The notes below the pieces were generated by a model. That model saw only the letters and a list, made by a program, of their open reading frames with translations, did not search any database and was not told the DNA's origin. Source: Monocercomonoides exilis (Eukaryota > Preaxostyla > Oxymonadida > Polymastigidae). From it: 64,000 bases of DNA. Position numbers and translations under genes: made by a program. The stretch covers positions 1,116,001 through 1,180,000 of the forward strand of contig LSRY02000028.1 in the NCBI GenBank assembly GCA_001643675.2, in the 5' to 3' direction. Positions 43,701 to 57,000 of this stretch are shown here, one piece after another; position 1 is the stretch's first letter; each line of letters opens with the position of its first letter.

Positions 43701-46700
43701 ATCGTCTGCTTTTCTGTTGTTTCTGCCTGGCCGTCTGTTGCATCCAAAAGTCGTCACAAAAATGAATCCTCACTCCATTCACCACTTCTGCGCTAAAGTT
43801 TGAGACTTTTTCTTATTTTTTATTTATTTATTTGTTTGTTTATTATTCTTTCATCATTTGCTGTTTTATTTATTGGAATTAATTAAACATTCCCAATCTC
43901 CCTCACAAACATCAGGTGCTGTTTTCTCTGCCCACACTCGATGTCACTCTTGTTGTCGATATGGCCTCTCTTCCTCCTTCTTTCTATCTTCCTCGCCCTC
44001 CTTCTGCCTCCTCCTCTTCCCTCTCCACACATTCATCTCAGCCAGCCAGCCACCTCATCTACTCCTTCCACACCCTTCTCCTTCAGCTCTTGCTCGCCTT
44101 CAATGGCTGGGTAGAAGACAAACAAAGAGACGACCTCATACAAAATGCACAGAAAAACAAGAATATCCTTCTTCAGACACAAAAAGAGCAGGCAATACAA
44201 CAAAAGCCATCACTCGCACGTTCTCCTCGCCTCTCAGCCAGTCTGCCTGCTGTCGACATCACAAAAACAGAACAATCCAAAGAAAAAGAAGAGAAAACAG
44301 ACAATTCACAGGCTGCTTCTGTTGCTTCTTCTCCTTCATCATCCAATTCATCAACAGCTTCCTCTCCAAAAATGGAGTTTTCTTCGCTTTTCTCTTCTTC
44401 TCTCTCATTCACCCCCACTCACACAGACAACAACGCAACACACACACAATTGACAACACATGAGAAGAATCAGCCAGCCAGTTCACCAAAAGCATCTTCT
44501 CCTCCTCCTCTTTCATCATCATCATCATCTACTACTACAACTACTTCTTCTTCTTCTTCCCCTTCTTCTTCTTCTTCTTCTTCTTCTCTTTCGTCTTCTC
44601 CCTCTCAAACTATTCTGACTAATACCCCCAACACATCCAGTGCCAATACCCTTCCTCTTCCTCCTTCCCACAAAAAGCCACAAAAGCTTCTTCCTCTTCC
44701 CTTCACACGCCCAAAGGCATCGTGGCGGAGAGTGGAAATAACAGGCTCCAAGCGCTTCAACTCCTTCTTCACTCAAAACGACGCGAAGATTCTGTTGAAA
44801 GAGATGAAAGACGCGTCAATTGGAGGAAAAGAGCCGAAAGCTGTCCAAACACAGACAGAAAAAGACTCCTCTTCTGAAGGCACTTCAAAAGAAGACAAGA
44901 AAACTGGCTTGTCAAACAACTCTTCAACATCCTCCAAACTTGCTTCATCTGAATCTTCGCAAAATACAACACTTGTTGTTTCCTCTGCCCATCCATCGCC
45001 TCTTTCATCTCCTATTCCATCGTCATCTCCTCAAATTCATTCAAAACAGCATCAAACAAACTCTTCTGCTGCTTCTCCTTCTGACTCCTATCAAACACTC
45101 CCTGCTTCTCTTACAAAGACCCCTCCTCCGATTCAGCAGCAGCAGTCAACAGAAAGTTTTGTCTCCCACACTCTTCCTCTTCCTTCCTCTTCCTCTTCTC
45201 CTCCTCCTTTCCTTTCTCCAAATGCTCATGCTGTCACATCCTCTTCAAACAGACACACAGAAATCCCTCGTCTTCGCCGCCTTGTCTTCTACAGGCCATC
45301 CATCAACACGCCATTCTTAGCCATGTTCCTCACTTCTCTCTGCCCGTCCATCTGCTACAATCTTCCAACACATTCATCCAACTTTACTCTTTCTTCAAGC
45401 TCATCTTATTCCCCTGCTTCAACAACAATCACTCCTACTTCTCCAACATCACCTTGTTCCTCCTCTTCCTCTTCCTCTTCCTCATCTTCTTCTTTTTCTT
45501 CTTCTTCTTCCTTCACCACCTCTCCCACCCACTACACCCAGCCACCCGAACAGCCAGCTCTTCCTCTCTTCTCCTGCGACTTCATCAGCTCTGATGAAGC
45601 ACTCTGCCGTGTCGTGTCTGCCAAGTCTATTGCATCTTCTCTCTTGAAACCTTCCACCCGCCCCAAAACTTCCCAAGCGCCGTCTGTCCTCTCCACCTTC
45701 GACGTGCCCAGCTCCTCTTCTTCTGCCTCCTTCTCCTCTCAAAGCACCAACAGCACTTCCACATTCCCTCCTCTCCCTCCGCCTCTTCCTCTCTCCTCGT
45801 CTGCCCTCATCTTCCCCTGCCAGCGCGAGTCGAGATACAAAACAAGACTCGGAAGATATCTTCTGTTCACTCTGTCTTCGGTGATTGTGCTCGATGAGAA
45901 GTCGCTGATTGTCAAGGAAGAGCTGCCGCTGGCGATGCTTGTGGCATTCCACTACAGCGAAAAGGACAGAGAGAAGGCAAAGGCGAAGGAGCTGCAGAGG
46001 CAGAAAGAGGCAGAAATCGAAATGGAGCGAAGGAAAGAGAAGATAAGGAGGAAGATGATGGGCTCAGAAGAATGGAGCAAAGGTGACTCGGCTGGTGTGT
46101 ATGATGAATATGATGAAAATGGAGACAATTCTGTTGGCTCTTCTTCTTTTCGCAGAGCTACTTCTCGTTCGCCTGTTAATTCTTCATACTCTTCAGAAGC
46201 ACGTGTTTCAGTGGCTGACAAAGTGGCAATGTACAACAGAAGAGCAACTGAATCATCATCATCATCATCTTCTTCTTCTTCTTCTTCTTCTTCTTCTTCT
46301 TCCAAACAGACAGAATCCACATCAGACAAAGCAGATGCTGTCACACAACCAAAGTCTCCTCTGCCGACATCGCCGAGTGCATCTGACGAGACGAATGATT
46401 TGATGGCCCAGTCTCCTTCTCCATTTCAGTCAGCCACAGCAGCCCCTACATCGACAAGAGGAATATCTCCTCTGCCTCAAATGAACAGCTCTGCCACAAG
46501 TCCCTCACATGACGCATCTCAACAGGCACTGAATGGCATTTCTGACTCGTCTGCTGAGCAGAAAGAGCGAACTGTGTCGACTTCTGAACCAGACAGCGAG
46601 TCAGAAAAAGACGAAGTTGAAGAGCCAGAAAAGGAGAGTGAAGACAGACGTAATGCGCTCTTCTTGTACTTCCAGTGGAGACCAAAGACATCGTCTCCTG

Positions 46701-48679
46701 AATGTTATGCTCAGCCTTCCTTTTCACAGACCATCCCATCTCCACCAGCAGATGTGTCTTCTTTGTCATCTTCTGTTGCTCGCCCATCATCAACGCTCCT
46801 TCTGCCAGAGCAGCTGAAGGAGCCCTTCAAAGAATACAGTCGCATCTTCTTCTTCCCTTCGCATGCTGTCAGAGAGTCCTTTGTGGAGTGCTTGCTGTCA
46901 CTCACACAGCAGCTGATGGTTAGAGACGCTGAATTCTCGAAGATGAGAGAGAAAGCAGCTGAACTCGAAGAAAAAGTGAATGCAAATGCAAATACGAATG
47001 AAAAAGAAAAAGAAAGAGAAAAATGTGAGCAAAAACAGACTCTTCCAACTGCAATGAAACATGGAATGAGCGAAGAAGAAGCAGCTGAATGGGAACTTTA
47101 TGATCCTCTTTGTGAAACAGCTAATCCTCTTTCTTCTCCTTCGACACTTTCCTATTCATCCGCCTCTCTCTCATTTGTAATCTCAGATTTCACATCATCT
47201 CTATCCTCTTCCTCCTCTTCCTCTTCCTCTTCCTCTTCATCCACTTCACCAAAGAACCCCAAAAATACTTCTTCCACACTTCCGCTGGCTGCATCGCGCA
47301 GAAAGTCCACCGCTGGCTTCCATCGCGATGCCATCTCTCCGTTTGGACAGGCACTGGAGGCTCTTCTGGCGACACCTCACTCTTCACGCCGCATTCTGAA
47401 AGTGACACCGACTTCTGTTCTGGTGCTGTCAATCGAAAAGGAAGCGAAATCTGACAACAAAATCGGGAGGAGTGCTGTTGTGTGTTCAGATATACCGTTT
47501 CTGTCGCTGCAACTGGCGTCGCTTATGCCTGGTTGTGACTACAAGTTCCGAATAAAAGACAGACGAGACATCACATCACATACATTCATCTGGGACTGCA
47601 GAATGGACAATGCATCACCCCCAGTCATTCAGCACACGAAGACAGAAACAGAAGAGAAGAAGGAGAAGAATGGGATGAAAGCTGCTCAGAATGCAAGCGG
47701 AATAACAAGCTCTTCTCTTCAAGCAGACAAAGCTATTCATCCATCGTCTCAGATTTCAGAAGACCCGCAATCAGCACAAGAGCCTTCATCGACTGTGTTT
47801 GTGGCGTATGCGAAGTGGATCGTTGCACAGATTCAGCACGAAACACGGCGGTACTTCAGCAGTCTGTTTGACTCGTTTCTGTATCTCCGCCAGACATCGC
47901 CTCCGCTCCTCCATTCTGAGCTGTCTCTCCTCCGCCCTTGCCACGAAGAGGTCACCTCTTGTCTTGCCAGCAGCACACACCCTGCTCTCCTCCTCTCCCA
48001 CTTCAAGGCGCTCTTTCCAGTCGCCTTCGAGAAGTCGCTCCTGGCTTCCTCTGAAACTTATTTCGGTTCTCATTTTCTATCAGCTTCTATGCATAATTAT
48101 GCCTCTAATTCTTTTGCTCCTTCTTCGTCACCATCTTCTTCGGAATCAAAAACACGTTTTTCAACTTTGACACCATCTTGTTCTGTTTCTCCATTGCAGC
48201 CAACATCATCTTCTCCTTCTCATCAACATATGCCTTTGCCTTCTTATTCACCAACTTCTTCTCCTCCACCCGCATCCTCTCCTCCGTCTAACATTCATCT
48301 CACTCTCTCTTCTAAACAGCCACTTTCACTCAGCTCGCAAACTCTCCCTCATCCAACTGCATCCCCACCAAGCAAAAAGCTTTCCCTTCGGCCAATATTT
48401 ATATTCACATCAAAGACACCGCAGGTACACCCACAAGATGGTAGTCAGCTGTTTTCTCCTTCCAGAAACTCATTTGATCACTTTGTTACTCCGCTGTCTC
48501 CACTCTCAAGCGCTGAACAAATACACACAGAAAGACCAGATGGAGAAGGTAATGGCACCATTCAACAGAATGCGTGTCAGAACACTGAAAAATCCTTACC
48601 TTCGTCTGTTCCTAGCAATCATGTTCATCACAAATCTTCATCGTTTTCGTTTTCGTTAGACTTTCTTCCTCATTGTTAA
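40762..48679 (+). CDS. Giant RasGAP-domain protein with serine-rich insertions
   Basis: Five exons: 40762-40829, 40908-41256, 41329-43063, 43205-43797 and 43916-48679; about 2502 residues. The RasGAP domain starts near the N-terminus. MLRANNMTSKILALFARSVG (around residue 75) aligns with the arginine-finger FRGN(S/T)LA(T/S)K motif, keeping the Arg. FLRFVCPTIFSP (about 355) and the ITVTKCIQQLANDVEFGKKEP helix (about 430) are the other hallmarks. About 150 residues of Ser-rich sequence are inserted just before FLR. The long C-terminal half mixes Ser/Pro-rich linkers with folded blocks (RYLLFTLSSVIVLDEK, ILKVTPTSVLVLSIEKEA, a PH-like pattern) of unknown identity. Predicted to turn off Ras-type GTPases at membranes. 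The exon 3 end is uncertain: the donor GTGTGA at 43064 fits phase; GTATTA at about 43117 is the alternative. Confidence 0.85.
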
Positions 48680-50039
48680 ACGGTTTCTTTAAGAAGTTAG
48701 TTCAGAGAGTATTTTTTTTTTTTACACTTTTTTGTTTTCTTTATTTGACATTAAAAATATTGTTTTGTTCATTTGTGAATTTTGAAAAGGTAAATTTTAA
48801 TTATTATTATAACTTAAAGTGTGGGTTTTAATTATTTTTCTTGAAAAATACCCAAGATTATAAATGGTTTGCGCATTTTTTTATTTGTTTATTAACAAAA
48901 TTGTGTGACCAGTTTGGAAACTCGTAGTTTATTCTTTCTTATTTCTTTTAATTATTCGTTTTTTATTCATTAAAAAAAATATTTTATTTTTTCACAAAAA
49001 AGAAAGAGCGCTAAACAATTATAAAAAATTATAAGTGGATTTTTTTCATTTTAAAATGACAAATTGCCAAAACTTCTGAATGCACCGCACACATTAATTT
49101 ATCCGTTTTGCAAAAAGAAAGAAATGACAATTCATAAAAACAATTTTTTCTGTCAATCACAACAAATATGTTTTTCTTTATATTTGATGAAGTTCTTATA
49201 AATGATTAGTTGGTGGAAAAAATATTCATAAAAACTTTTCTTGCACAAAGAGCGTTTGCATTGCAATTCTCAAAAACTGTGTCGAACTTTATCAGATTAC
49301 GAAATAAATAGAATTTTCACATTTATGAATTTGTATCATTGATATAACAGCCTAATTTTGTGTGTCACAACTTGATAACGAAAAAATAAACCAATCACAT
49401 TAAAATATTTTGATCACAAAATATTCATCAACAGTTCTTTATAATTTTCATGGAAATGAGTGAAGTGTTTTTCTTCATGACTTAATGACTATTATTTAAT
49501 AACGATAAAGAAAAAAGAATTAAAAAAATGAACTTGTTTTTTTTTTTATAATTCATCAGCCTTTTTTTCAAAAGGAATGCGAGAATGAAAGAGAGTTTTT
49601 TTTTCCACCAAAAAAAAAAGAAAGAAAGAAAAGATAAAATAAAAGAAAAAAAAAAGAAAAAGAAAAAAAAAATAAAATACAAATTTTCTAGAGCCTTGCC
49701 AAATATTTCAAATTTGCACAAATTATTCGATGTGTTTTCATATGTTTCTTTTTTTTCTGGTTTTATTCATTAAATCAAAAATAAATTGTGTGATTATTTT
49801 TGATACACAATTTTTCCATTCAGTAATTTCGTTTTTAAAATTTCCCTTGAATAATTACAAAAGAACTATGCAAAATTAAAATGCCTATTGGTAACATCTT
49901 CGTCTTTTTTGAGCAAAAATATTTGTTTTTGAAACAGTTGATATTAATAGATATATTGAATACAAAATTTCTCCCATTGACAAGAAACCTTAGAAAAAGT
50001 CTATTTACATAAAAAAGTTCTGGTTTCAAAAATAATCAC

Positions 50040-50297
50040 CAATAATATGGGTAATTCTTTTTGAAAAGTCGCAAATGTTTAATTTTCAAATTAATCAAAA
50101 ATATCATATTTTGCTCATATTTCTGTTTTCACTCACGAATCTTCTTTGGAACGAATGAAATAGCATTATCAAGAAATATATTCCATATTGGTGAAGTTTG
50201 GTTTGTGAAAACAGAAATATGAGCAACATATGATATTTTTGATTTATTTGAAAATTAAACATTAGCGACTTTTCAAAAAGAATTACCCATATGTATT
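50040..50297. mobile_element. MITE-like element with ~90-bp terminal inverted repeats
   Basis: The left arm runs from AATAATATGGGTAATTC through TTTTTGAAAAGTCGCAAATG to TTTCTGTTTTCAC at about 50132. The right arm (about 50208-50297) is its reverse complement with few mismatches, ending GAATTACCCATATGTATTATT. The centre is about 75 nt. No transposase is present. The arms are much longer and better preserved than chance allows. The terminal CTTTTTGAAA motif is shared with the 6778-6993 element and with the neighbouring element. Confidence 0.85.
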
Positions 50298-50812
50298 ATT
50301 CTTTATGAAAAGTTGCACATTTTTAACATCGGGGTTAAAAATTGAACCTTCTTTGATAATTTTAGGTGATGAATTCAACAAATTTCTCCACTGTGAACAC
50401 ATTCTCACTTTAAATAGGTTAGAATATTCATATGGGGAAAAATACGGTCTTTCAAGCTTTTTATGCACAAAGCATGAAAAAATTGTTTCACTCATAACTT
50501 TGTTTCGCTTTCTCAGATTTCAAAACAAATATGATATTCATCTCTATAAACAGGCATCTTTGAAATCAAAACATGAGGAATAGAAAAATTTATTGAATTT
50601 CAAAAAATGGACCCATTTTTATTGTTATTTTTAATCTCAAAAAGTCAATGAAAAGTTCATAATTTTTCAATGAAAATGCCTGAAGTGAAATATTCTTCCC
50701 CATTTAAAAAAAATGATAAAAAATGATAAATCTGTAACAAAAAAGTGATCATTTAATGTTCAATTTAAGAAAACTCAGATTGTTAACATTTGTGGCTTCA
50801 CAAAAAGAATAA
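50298..50812. mobile_element. Non-autonomous element with ~33-bp terminal inverted repeats
   Basis: The left end ATTCTTTATGAAAAGTTGCA...TTTTTAACATC and the reverse complement of the right end, ATTCTTTTTGTGAAGCCACA...GTTAACAATC, pair over about 33 nt at roughly 70-75 percent. The interior (about 50400-50670) is the repeat also found inverted at 3291-3540. A 92-codon ORF (50305-50583) crosses it, but stops interrupt that reading in the 3-kb copy, so it is probably not a conserved protein. The element directly abuts the MITE-like element on its left. Confidence 0.65.
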
Positions 50813-51127
50813 ACCAAATATTTGTCTTAACTGTTTTCCATTTTTGAAGATTGAATATCTATAGAATTGAAATCTTTATACAATGTTCGTTAATGAAAAT
50901 TAATCTTTTCAATTAAAGATGTTGTAATAATCAATTCTTTCTTTGTTTGTTGACAGTTTCTGAAATAATTTTTGTTTGGTATATTTTTATTTGTTGAAAA
51001 CAATGAGTTTCACCACAATTATAAAAGTTTTAACATTTCAATTCGAAAAACAATACAATTCAAAAAATTATGGTTAATATTGATCAAGATAGTTTAAATT
51101 TTTATTCAAAATATTTTTTGATTTTCG

Positions 51128-53405
51128 ATGCAGTGGTCTGTGAATCAACCAAATTCACAAGCAAGACAGCCGGGGACGACTCATTCTCGAACCCCAAAGG
51201 CTGTAACTGTGCGTCCGTTTCAGACAGGTCCAATAACAATTCGTTCAATTCCAACTGCCCAAACTACTCCGTTACCACAACCTCAAATAGAAGCTGATCA
51301 AGAAGATTCAGAAGTTTTCACACAGAAATTTATTTCAAATCTACAGGGGCAAATTCATTTGTTGGAATTGGAGTCAAAACTATTAAAAGAAAGACTTTCT
51401 GGGGATCAGGAGAAAAAAGGTCCTGACTTGGACGAAGTTGATACATCAGATGTTGATCCAGCATTGCGAGAACTCAGAAAAATGTATCATGAATTGGAGC
51501 AAGAGGGGAAAAATGAAAAGGAGGTATTGAGATTATTCTTTTTTTCTTTTTTTTTTATTTATTCATTTATTATTTGAAGAGACTTCTTGATCTGATTAAT
51601 AAATTGCTAAATGATCGAGCAATTCTTCTTTCAGCGCAAGAGCGCTTGACAAATGAGGCTCAGGAAGCCAAAAATGAAACACAAAAAGTGATGGAAGAGA
51701 CTGAATCCATGAAAAAACCATTTTCGAAACAGATTGCAGCACTTAAACAACAAATACAAGCAACCGATGAAGAACTTAAGAGAGCTTCCGATGAGAAAGA
51801 TCGCCTGAAAGAAGAGTTGGAATTTGCTGTTACTAGATCGAGCCAATTAAAGAACTTAATAGATGATCAAAAAAAATCGTTAAGAGATAAAGACGTTTGT
51901 GATGATAGTTATATTTTTATATAAAGATGCTAACATAATTCTTCTACGTGTTATTTTAAAAATCTTATGAAATTACAATTTCACAAAAGTCGCAATTAGC
52001 ACCTTTGAAAGACTTAGTTGCAGAACTTGCCGAAGAAGAAGAACGGCTCCGTGCCCAGTTGAATGAATGCAAAGAAGGAAGAAAAGAAGACGAAGATATA
52101 ATCCGTGATGCAAAGGAGAAATTATCTCAGCTTCAACATATAGATGGAGAAGGAGTAGCTGCAGTGAGACAAAAAGAGATGGAAGCGGAATCGCTTCGTA
52201 CAACAAAGGACAGAATAGACGAGGAGAATAGAAAGATAATGGTTTGATTGCGAAAAAAAAAAAAAAAAGAAAGATAAGCATTTTTTTGTAGAATAAATAA
52301 TGAAAATTAATAAAGAGGGAATAAGAAAAGAGATAATAATATTTTCAAAAAAAACTTCATTTTTCTTGAAAATTTGATTGAATTATTTGCAAATTACAAT
52401 TTTACAATTCATTTGTTTTCCAATGTTTATTTTTTCTTTCAGAAGGAAAATGGAGACCTGCGAAGAGAAATTGCTGTGGCGAAGGAAAATATTGCTTCAT
52501 TAAGTGCAGAAACAGCGCAGATGAAAAAGCAAACAGCACAATTGGAAGCAAACGGAGCAACAGAAGAAAAAGAAGCCAGACAAGAGTCAGAAAAGGCAAA
52601 CGAATGCAGAAACAAAGCAGCAGCTATTGAAAGAGAATGTGGAGTGCTCCGTTCAAAGATTGATGCAATCCATCGAGATATTGATAATACAAAAGATAAG
52701 GTTTGTATTTATTACTTCTTCTTTGTCAAAACAAAATTCTTTGATATGCCATTTTTAAATGAAATTGCATTGATTGAAATTGTTTCGCTATTTATTAATG
52801 TTTTTTAATTTCCAACAAATCTTTTCTTTTCTACATTTCATGACAATTTCCTCATTTAAAATCAATAGATTGACGATTTGCTTTCCGATGATGAATCAAA
52901 GCAAGCTGAAATGGCTCATCTCACTGCGACTGTGCGCCTTCAAAAAAGTGACCTTGATGCTCTTCAACGGTCTGCGTCTTCACTTCGCGAACAGCTGGCA
53001 GCAATGGTGGACGACAACACGATGCTGCAGAAGGAGAATGATCGTCTAGCTAAACGTGCTGCATTCCTTGCTTCACTTGAACTTGGCAAAGCGCCGGAGC
53101 TTGTTGAGCTGCGCGAGACAAATCAGAAGATGGAGCGAACGTTGGCAGCTTTGAAAAAGAAGATTGCAGAAGGCGAAGAAGAGAGAGATGCGGAAGAGCA
53201 GATGCTGACAATGAATGGAGGACGAGGTTCAGACACAGGCGGGAAAAGCATATCTCCTGGAACTCGCAGCTATTTGAGCTCGTTCACAAGTGCAACTATG
53301 AAGTCTCCACTGAGCGTGGGAGAACAAAGAAAAAAGAGAAACGAAGAACTGAAGAAAAAAATTCAGTCAAAGCAATCAGAAGAGGGAACAAAATCAAGGG
53401 GATGA
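51128..53405 (+). CDS. Coiled-coil protein, probably cytoskeletal or flagellar
   Basis: Five exons: 51128-51523, 51580-51894, 51990-52241, 52443-52700, 52869-53405; 585 residues; all introns are GT-AG and phase 0. A Thr/Pro/Gln-rich unstructured head (about 1-60, THSRTPKAVTVRPF) is followed by almost continuous coiled coil (about 65-460) starting FISNLQGQIHLLELESKLL. A Ser-rich basic tail ends ...EEGTKSRG. The head-plus-rod design resembles axonemal or intraflagellar coiled-coil proteins, but I cannot name the family. The ATG at 51128 is chosen because the frame from it is continuous with exon 1; an upstream ATG at 51070 is in another frame. Confidence 0.8.
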
Positions 53406-54020
53406 GTTTTTTATTTTGCATCTTATATTTCTCGTACATTTGCCATTTCACATTTTTCTTGCTGTGTTAATTGTTTTTTTAGTTTCACTTCATCTTTTGT
53501 AACGATCAATTTTCGTTTTTGGTGATTGTTAACCATTTCATTTTTTTTTAGAATTAACAAATAGATGAATTTCATGCTGTTTTCCGTTCAATTAATTTTT
53601 ATGTATTGACAAAAAATTGGATTCATCGATACATAGCGCTATCAGTTATTTGTGTTCTTATTTTTCAATTTCCGTTTCTTCAAATAAGATGAAGCTTTTC
53701 CAAAAAAGAAAAAAAAAAACAATATTTGGATTTTAATTTCACGAAATGAAACGTAATAAGGAATATTATCTTTTTTCGAAATCAAACATATATTTCTTCC
53801 ATGCACAATTACACAATAAGTGATAATCAAACTTTCGATATAATCCAAAAACAAAAATTCCCATTTGTGATTCAAAAATTTCATGTCAATAGAATATTTT
53901 ATTTTTCAGTTGATAAATATCATATTTGTGGAAATACTATGTCTATATCAGATTTCATAAATCGTTCAATGTCATTGCAAATATTGAAATCACCATCTCA
54001 AATTACAAATAATTGATTCT
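53406..54020. other. AT-rich spacer between convergent genes
   Basis: 3' ends of the coiled-coil (plus) and DOCK (minus) genes. No gene or repeat is recognised; small ORFs are spacer-like. Confidence 0.5.
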
Positions 54021-57000
54021 TCACATCTCAGTATCAATAATTTTCTCCGAAATATGAATAATCTGATCAAACGAATTCATCAATGATTCTACAACGCAAC
54101 AATTTGAAGACGAAGACTGAGATGCAGAGGAAGGAAGTGTACGTATCAAAGCTAGAGCATTTTCCAGGCAATCAAACAGACATAAAACTATTGATAATAA
54201 TTAGACCGATAAGCGTTTCATCGTTTTTTTTGAAATAGAAAGTTTTTTGAAAGTTTATTTTTAAAAATATCAATGGAAAAAAATAATTCAAAGAATTACA
54301 CACCGATTGCACCAAGATGATTCCAGCATTTTCCAGTTGAAGGAGGCTTCGGAGGAGGAGGACGGCCGCCAGGTGGCTCTGGAAGACCTTTTGCTTGCCG
54401 ATCCGCAACTTCTAAATTATATCTGATGGGTTAATCATTGCAAGTTTATTCACAGGAAATAAGAAAAAAAAGAGAAATACAAAATTGAAACAATGTGTAT
54501 TTTTTTAAAAAAAAATTATTCAAGAATTAAAATATCTAAACACACTTCTTTCGAGATGTCTCTTCAATATTCGTTAGCATTGCGTCAAATCTCTGCAATT
54601 GGTTAGAAATTAACAACTGCGTTCTTTTCAGGCCAACCGCAGCAGTTTCCACATTTCTCGGAGAAAGCGCTTCTTCCATCAGTGCTACCAGTGTTGACAC
54701 TTCATTCACATGCTTTGGCATCAACTTTTGAGGAAAGGCATCCTTTGAATTTGCATCGCTTTGCGAAGAAGAACTCGATGAAACAGCAGAAAGCGGAGAC
54801 GACGAAATCCCACCAAATTTTATTGGGGACATTGTCAGACCAAGATTCGCTGGCTTTAATGGAGTGTTTTGTCTTGCAATACAGTTTTGATTGGACGAAG
54901 GAGATGCTGTTGAATTTACTGCTTCCTTTTTCATTTGGCGAACAGAAGTCGTGTGATGATGTAATCTTCTTGTCAACACGAGCAAAAACTCTGCATTTGC
55001 TTGATCACAAGGAGTTGAAATTCTAAGTGTTTGAATGCACCGAGATCGTCTTTTTATTCCAGGGAGTGGAGTCTCAGTCACAACAACCATCCGAACAACA
55101 GGCGGATCTGGAGGCTCGATATGCTCGTCTCCTTTTGTCTTTCCAACAAGTTGTTCGAATTCCTTTACTCTGCGCATCACATACTCGCGCTCTGTTTGAT
55201 GATCTGTTCTCTCGTAAAAATAGAACATTGATGTTTCAGCTGCTTGCGATGATAGAGGTTGCGTTGCTAAATCCCACATTTTTGGCTGAGGAGACAGATG
55301 AGAACGGGAAGTTGATGAAGTTGAGCTTCCCATTCGAGAATATGATGCATCTAACGGACAGGCAATGAACTCTGAGCACGAAAAAGCTGGAAAGCATATT
55401 TTATTACGCATATAGTATTTTCAACACACACAAAAAAATGCAAGTGCTTAAAACAAAAATTTAAGGCTCAAACCTTGTACCAGCCTGATCGCAGCCCCAG
55501 GAAAAGTTCGTGGCAACTCGTCTGATGGGAAAAACACCGCAACACCCGGATGCCACACGGCTAGCTTCCTTCTGAATGAGTCCAATGTATCGTCTGGTTC
55601 TCCTATGTATATGAACCGCTCAGACTGTTCTTGAGGTCCGTATTTTTCTCCACAGAACTGAACCATAAAGAAAGTCTGCGGAGGAAGCGTGGTAACAGAG
55701 TCGTTCGAAAGGCCTGTAACTTGTAATGCTCTGTTTGTCAATGCGCTCAAAAGAGGTTGAATGACATTGGTTGGAATGTTCTTTGTAATTGTGAAGCACG
55801 AAGAGAGAAGCCATTGACTCCTGCATTTAATACATCATTCAAAAGAAATATTTATTAATGTAGAGCACCCAGCAAGAAACAAGAAGGAAACATTTATGTA
55901 TAAGCACAATTAAGAACATTTAACAAAAATGAAATGAAATAGAAAAAAGCAAACCTATTCCAAAGACCAGCTTCGCAGAATAATTCAGATGCTGCAACAA
56001 GAAGCTTCACCAACTCAAAATATGTAAGTCCATTTCCAGGAGGCGTCATTTCATTTGCAGGAGAGAAAGGAACGATCCCTTCCATTTCTGAGATGTTAGA
56101 AATTGGAGAAGTTGGTGAGGATAACATTGGCAAAGTATGAGGAGAGGAAGAATCTTCAAAGTGCATTGCTGTCTGAAACGGAATCAATGGGTCCGTATCG
56201 ACCGACCCCAGAAGCTCTGGAGGTAGAACAAGAACCGTGTAACCTTTTCTCTCAAGCGTCTTTGCCCAACTCATAGCATCAGATGATTTTTCGAACCAAC
56301 CATCCCTCCAATCAGCTTCGCAATTCTCTTCCCACATCCACATAGTTGTTTGCTTTTCACTGTCACTTTGCTCTTTGTGCATCACAAGCTGTGCCTCATC
56401 ATTTGACAACGCTGAATTATAAGCTGATAATAACGAAAAAGGTGAATTCGGATGAATGTCTGATGATTTTGTCCATCTTCCAAAACGTTGAATTAAATCA
56501 ATCCTTTTCAGCATAGTAAAAGCAGCCTCTTTGACACGCTTTTTTTTCCGATAAAAGTAAAGCAAAGCTGACGAATACGGAACGCATCTACGATCTTTGA
56601 TGTGCGTAGCATAGACAATGAGAGTCCAGATGGCTTCGACGATACTGTCTTCGTTTGTGGTGAGCATATTTTCTGCAGATGGCTGTGAAAGAAGTGTTGC
56701 AAAGCTTTGTGAAACAGTTTCAAATGAGCGATTGATTTCAAAGCACTCATTCAGAAACGAGGAATCTCCGATGAGAGAAAAGGGAAGCAAAGGCAAAGGC
56801 TGCGTTTGCAAACATCCATTTCCATTATCAACTATTTCTTCAAAAGTTTTATCTGATGACTTTTTCCGACTCATTCTCGAACTGTGCGCCGATTGTAATT
56901 TTTCTGAATGAGGTGAAGAAAACAATGGCTGGCCTTCATCATCTGCTTGAATTGCATCATCGTTGTATTCCCCTTCTTCTCCATTTCCATCAGTGTCGAT

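Larger units (their letters stand above)
48680..51127. other. 2.4-kb spacer with two inverted-repeat elements
   Basis: AT-rich intergenic DNA holding the elements at 50040-50297 and 50298-50812. Purine-rich and T-rich homopolymer blocks occur at 49530-49680. ORFs here are low complexity. The last part is upstream of the coiled-coil gene. Confidence 0.6.

Noticed and set aside
50305-50583. 92-codon ORF inside the inverted-repeat element as a transposon protein
   Set aside because: Stops interrupt the same reading in the homologous copy at 3291-3540, so there is no sign of protein-level conservation.
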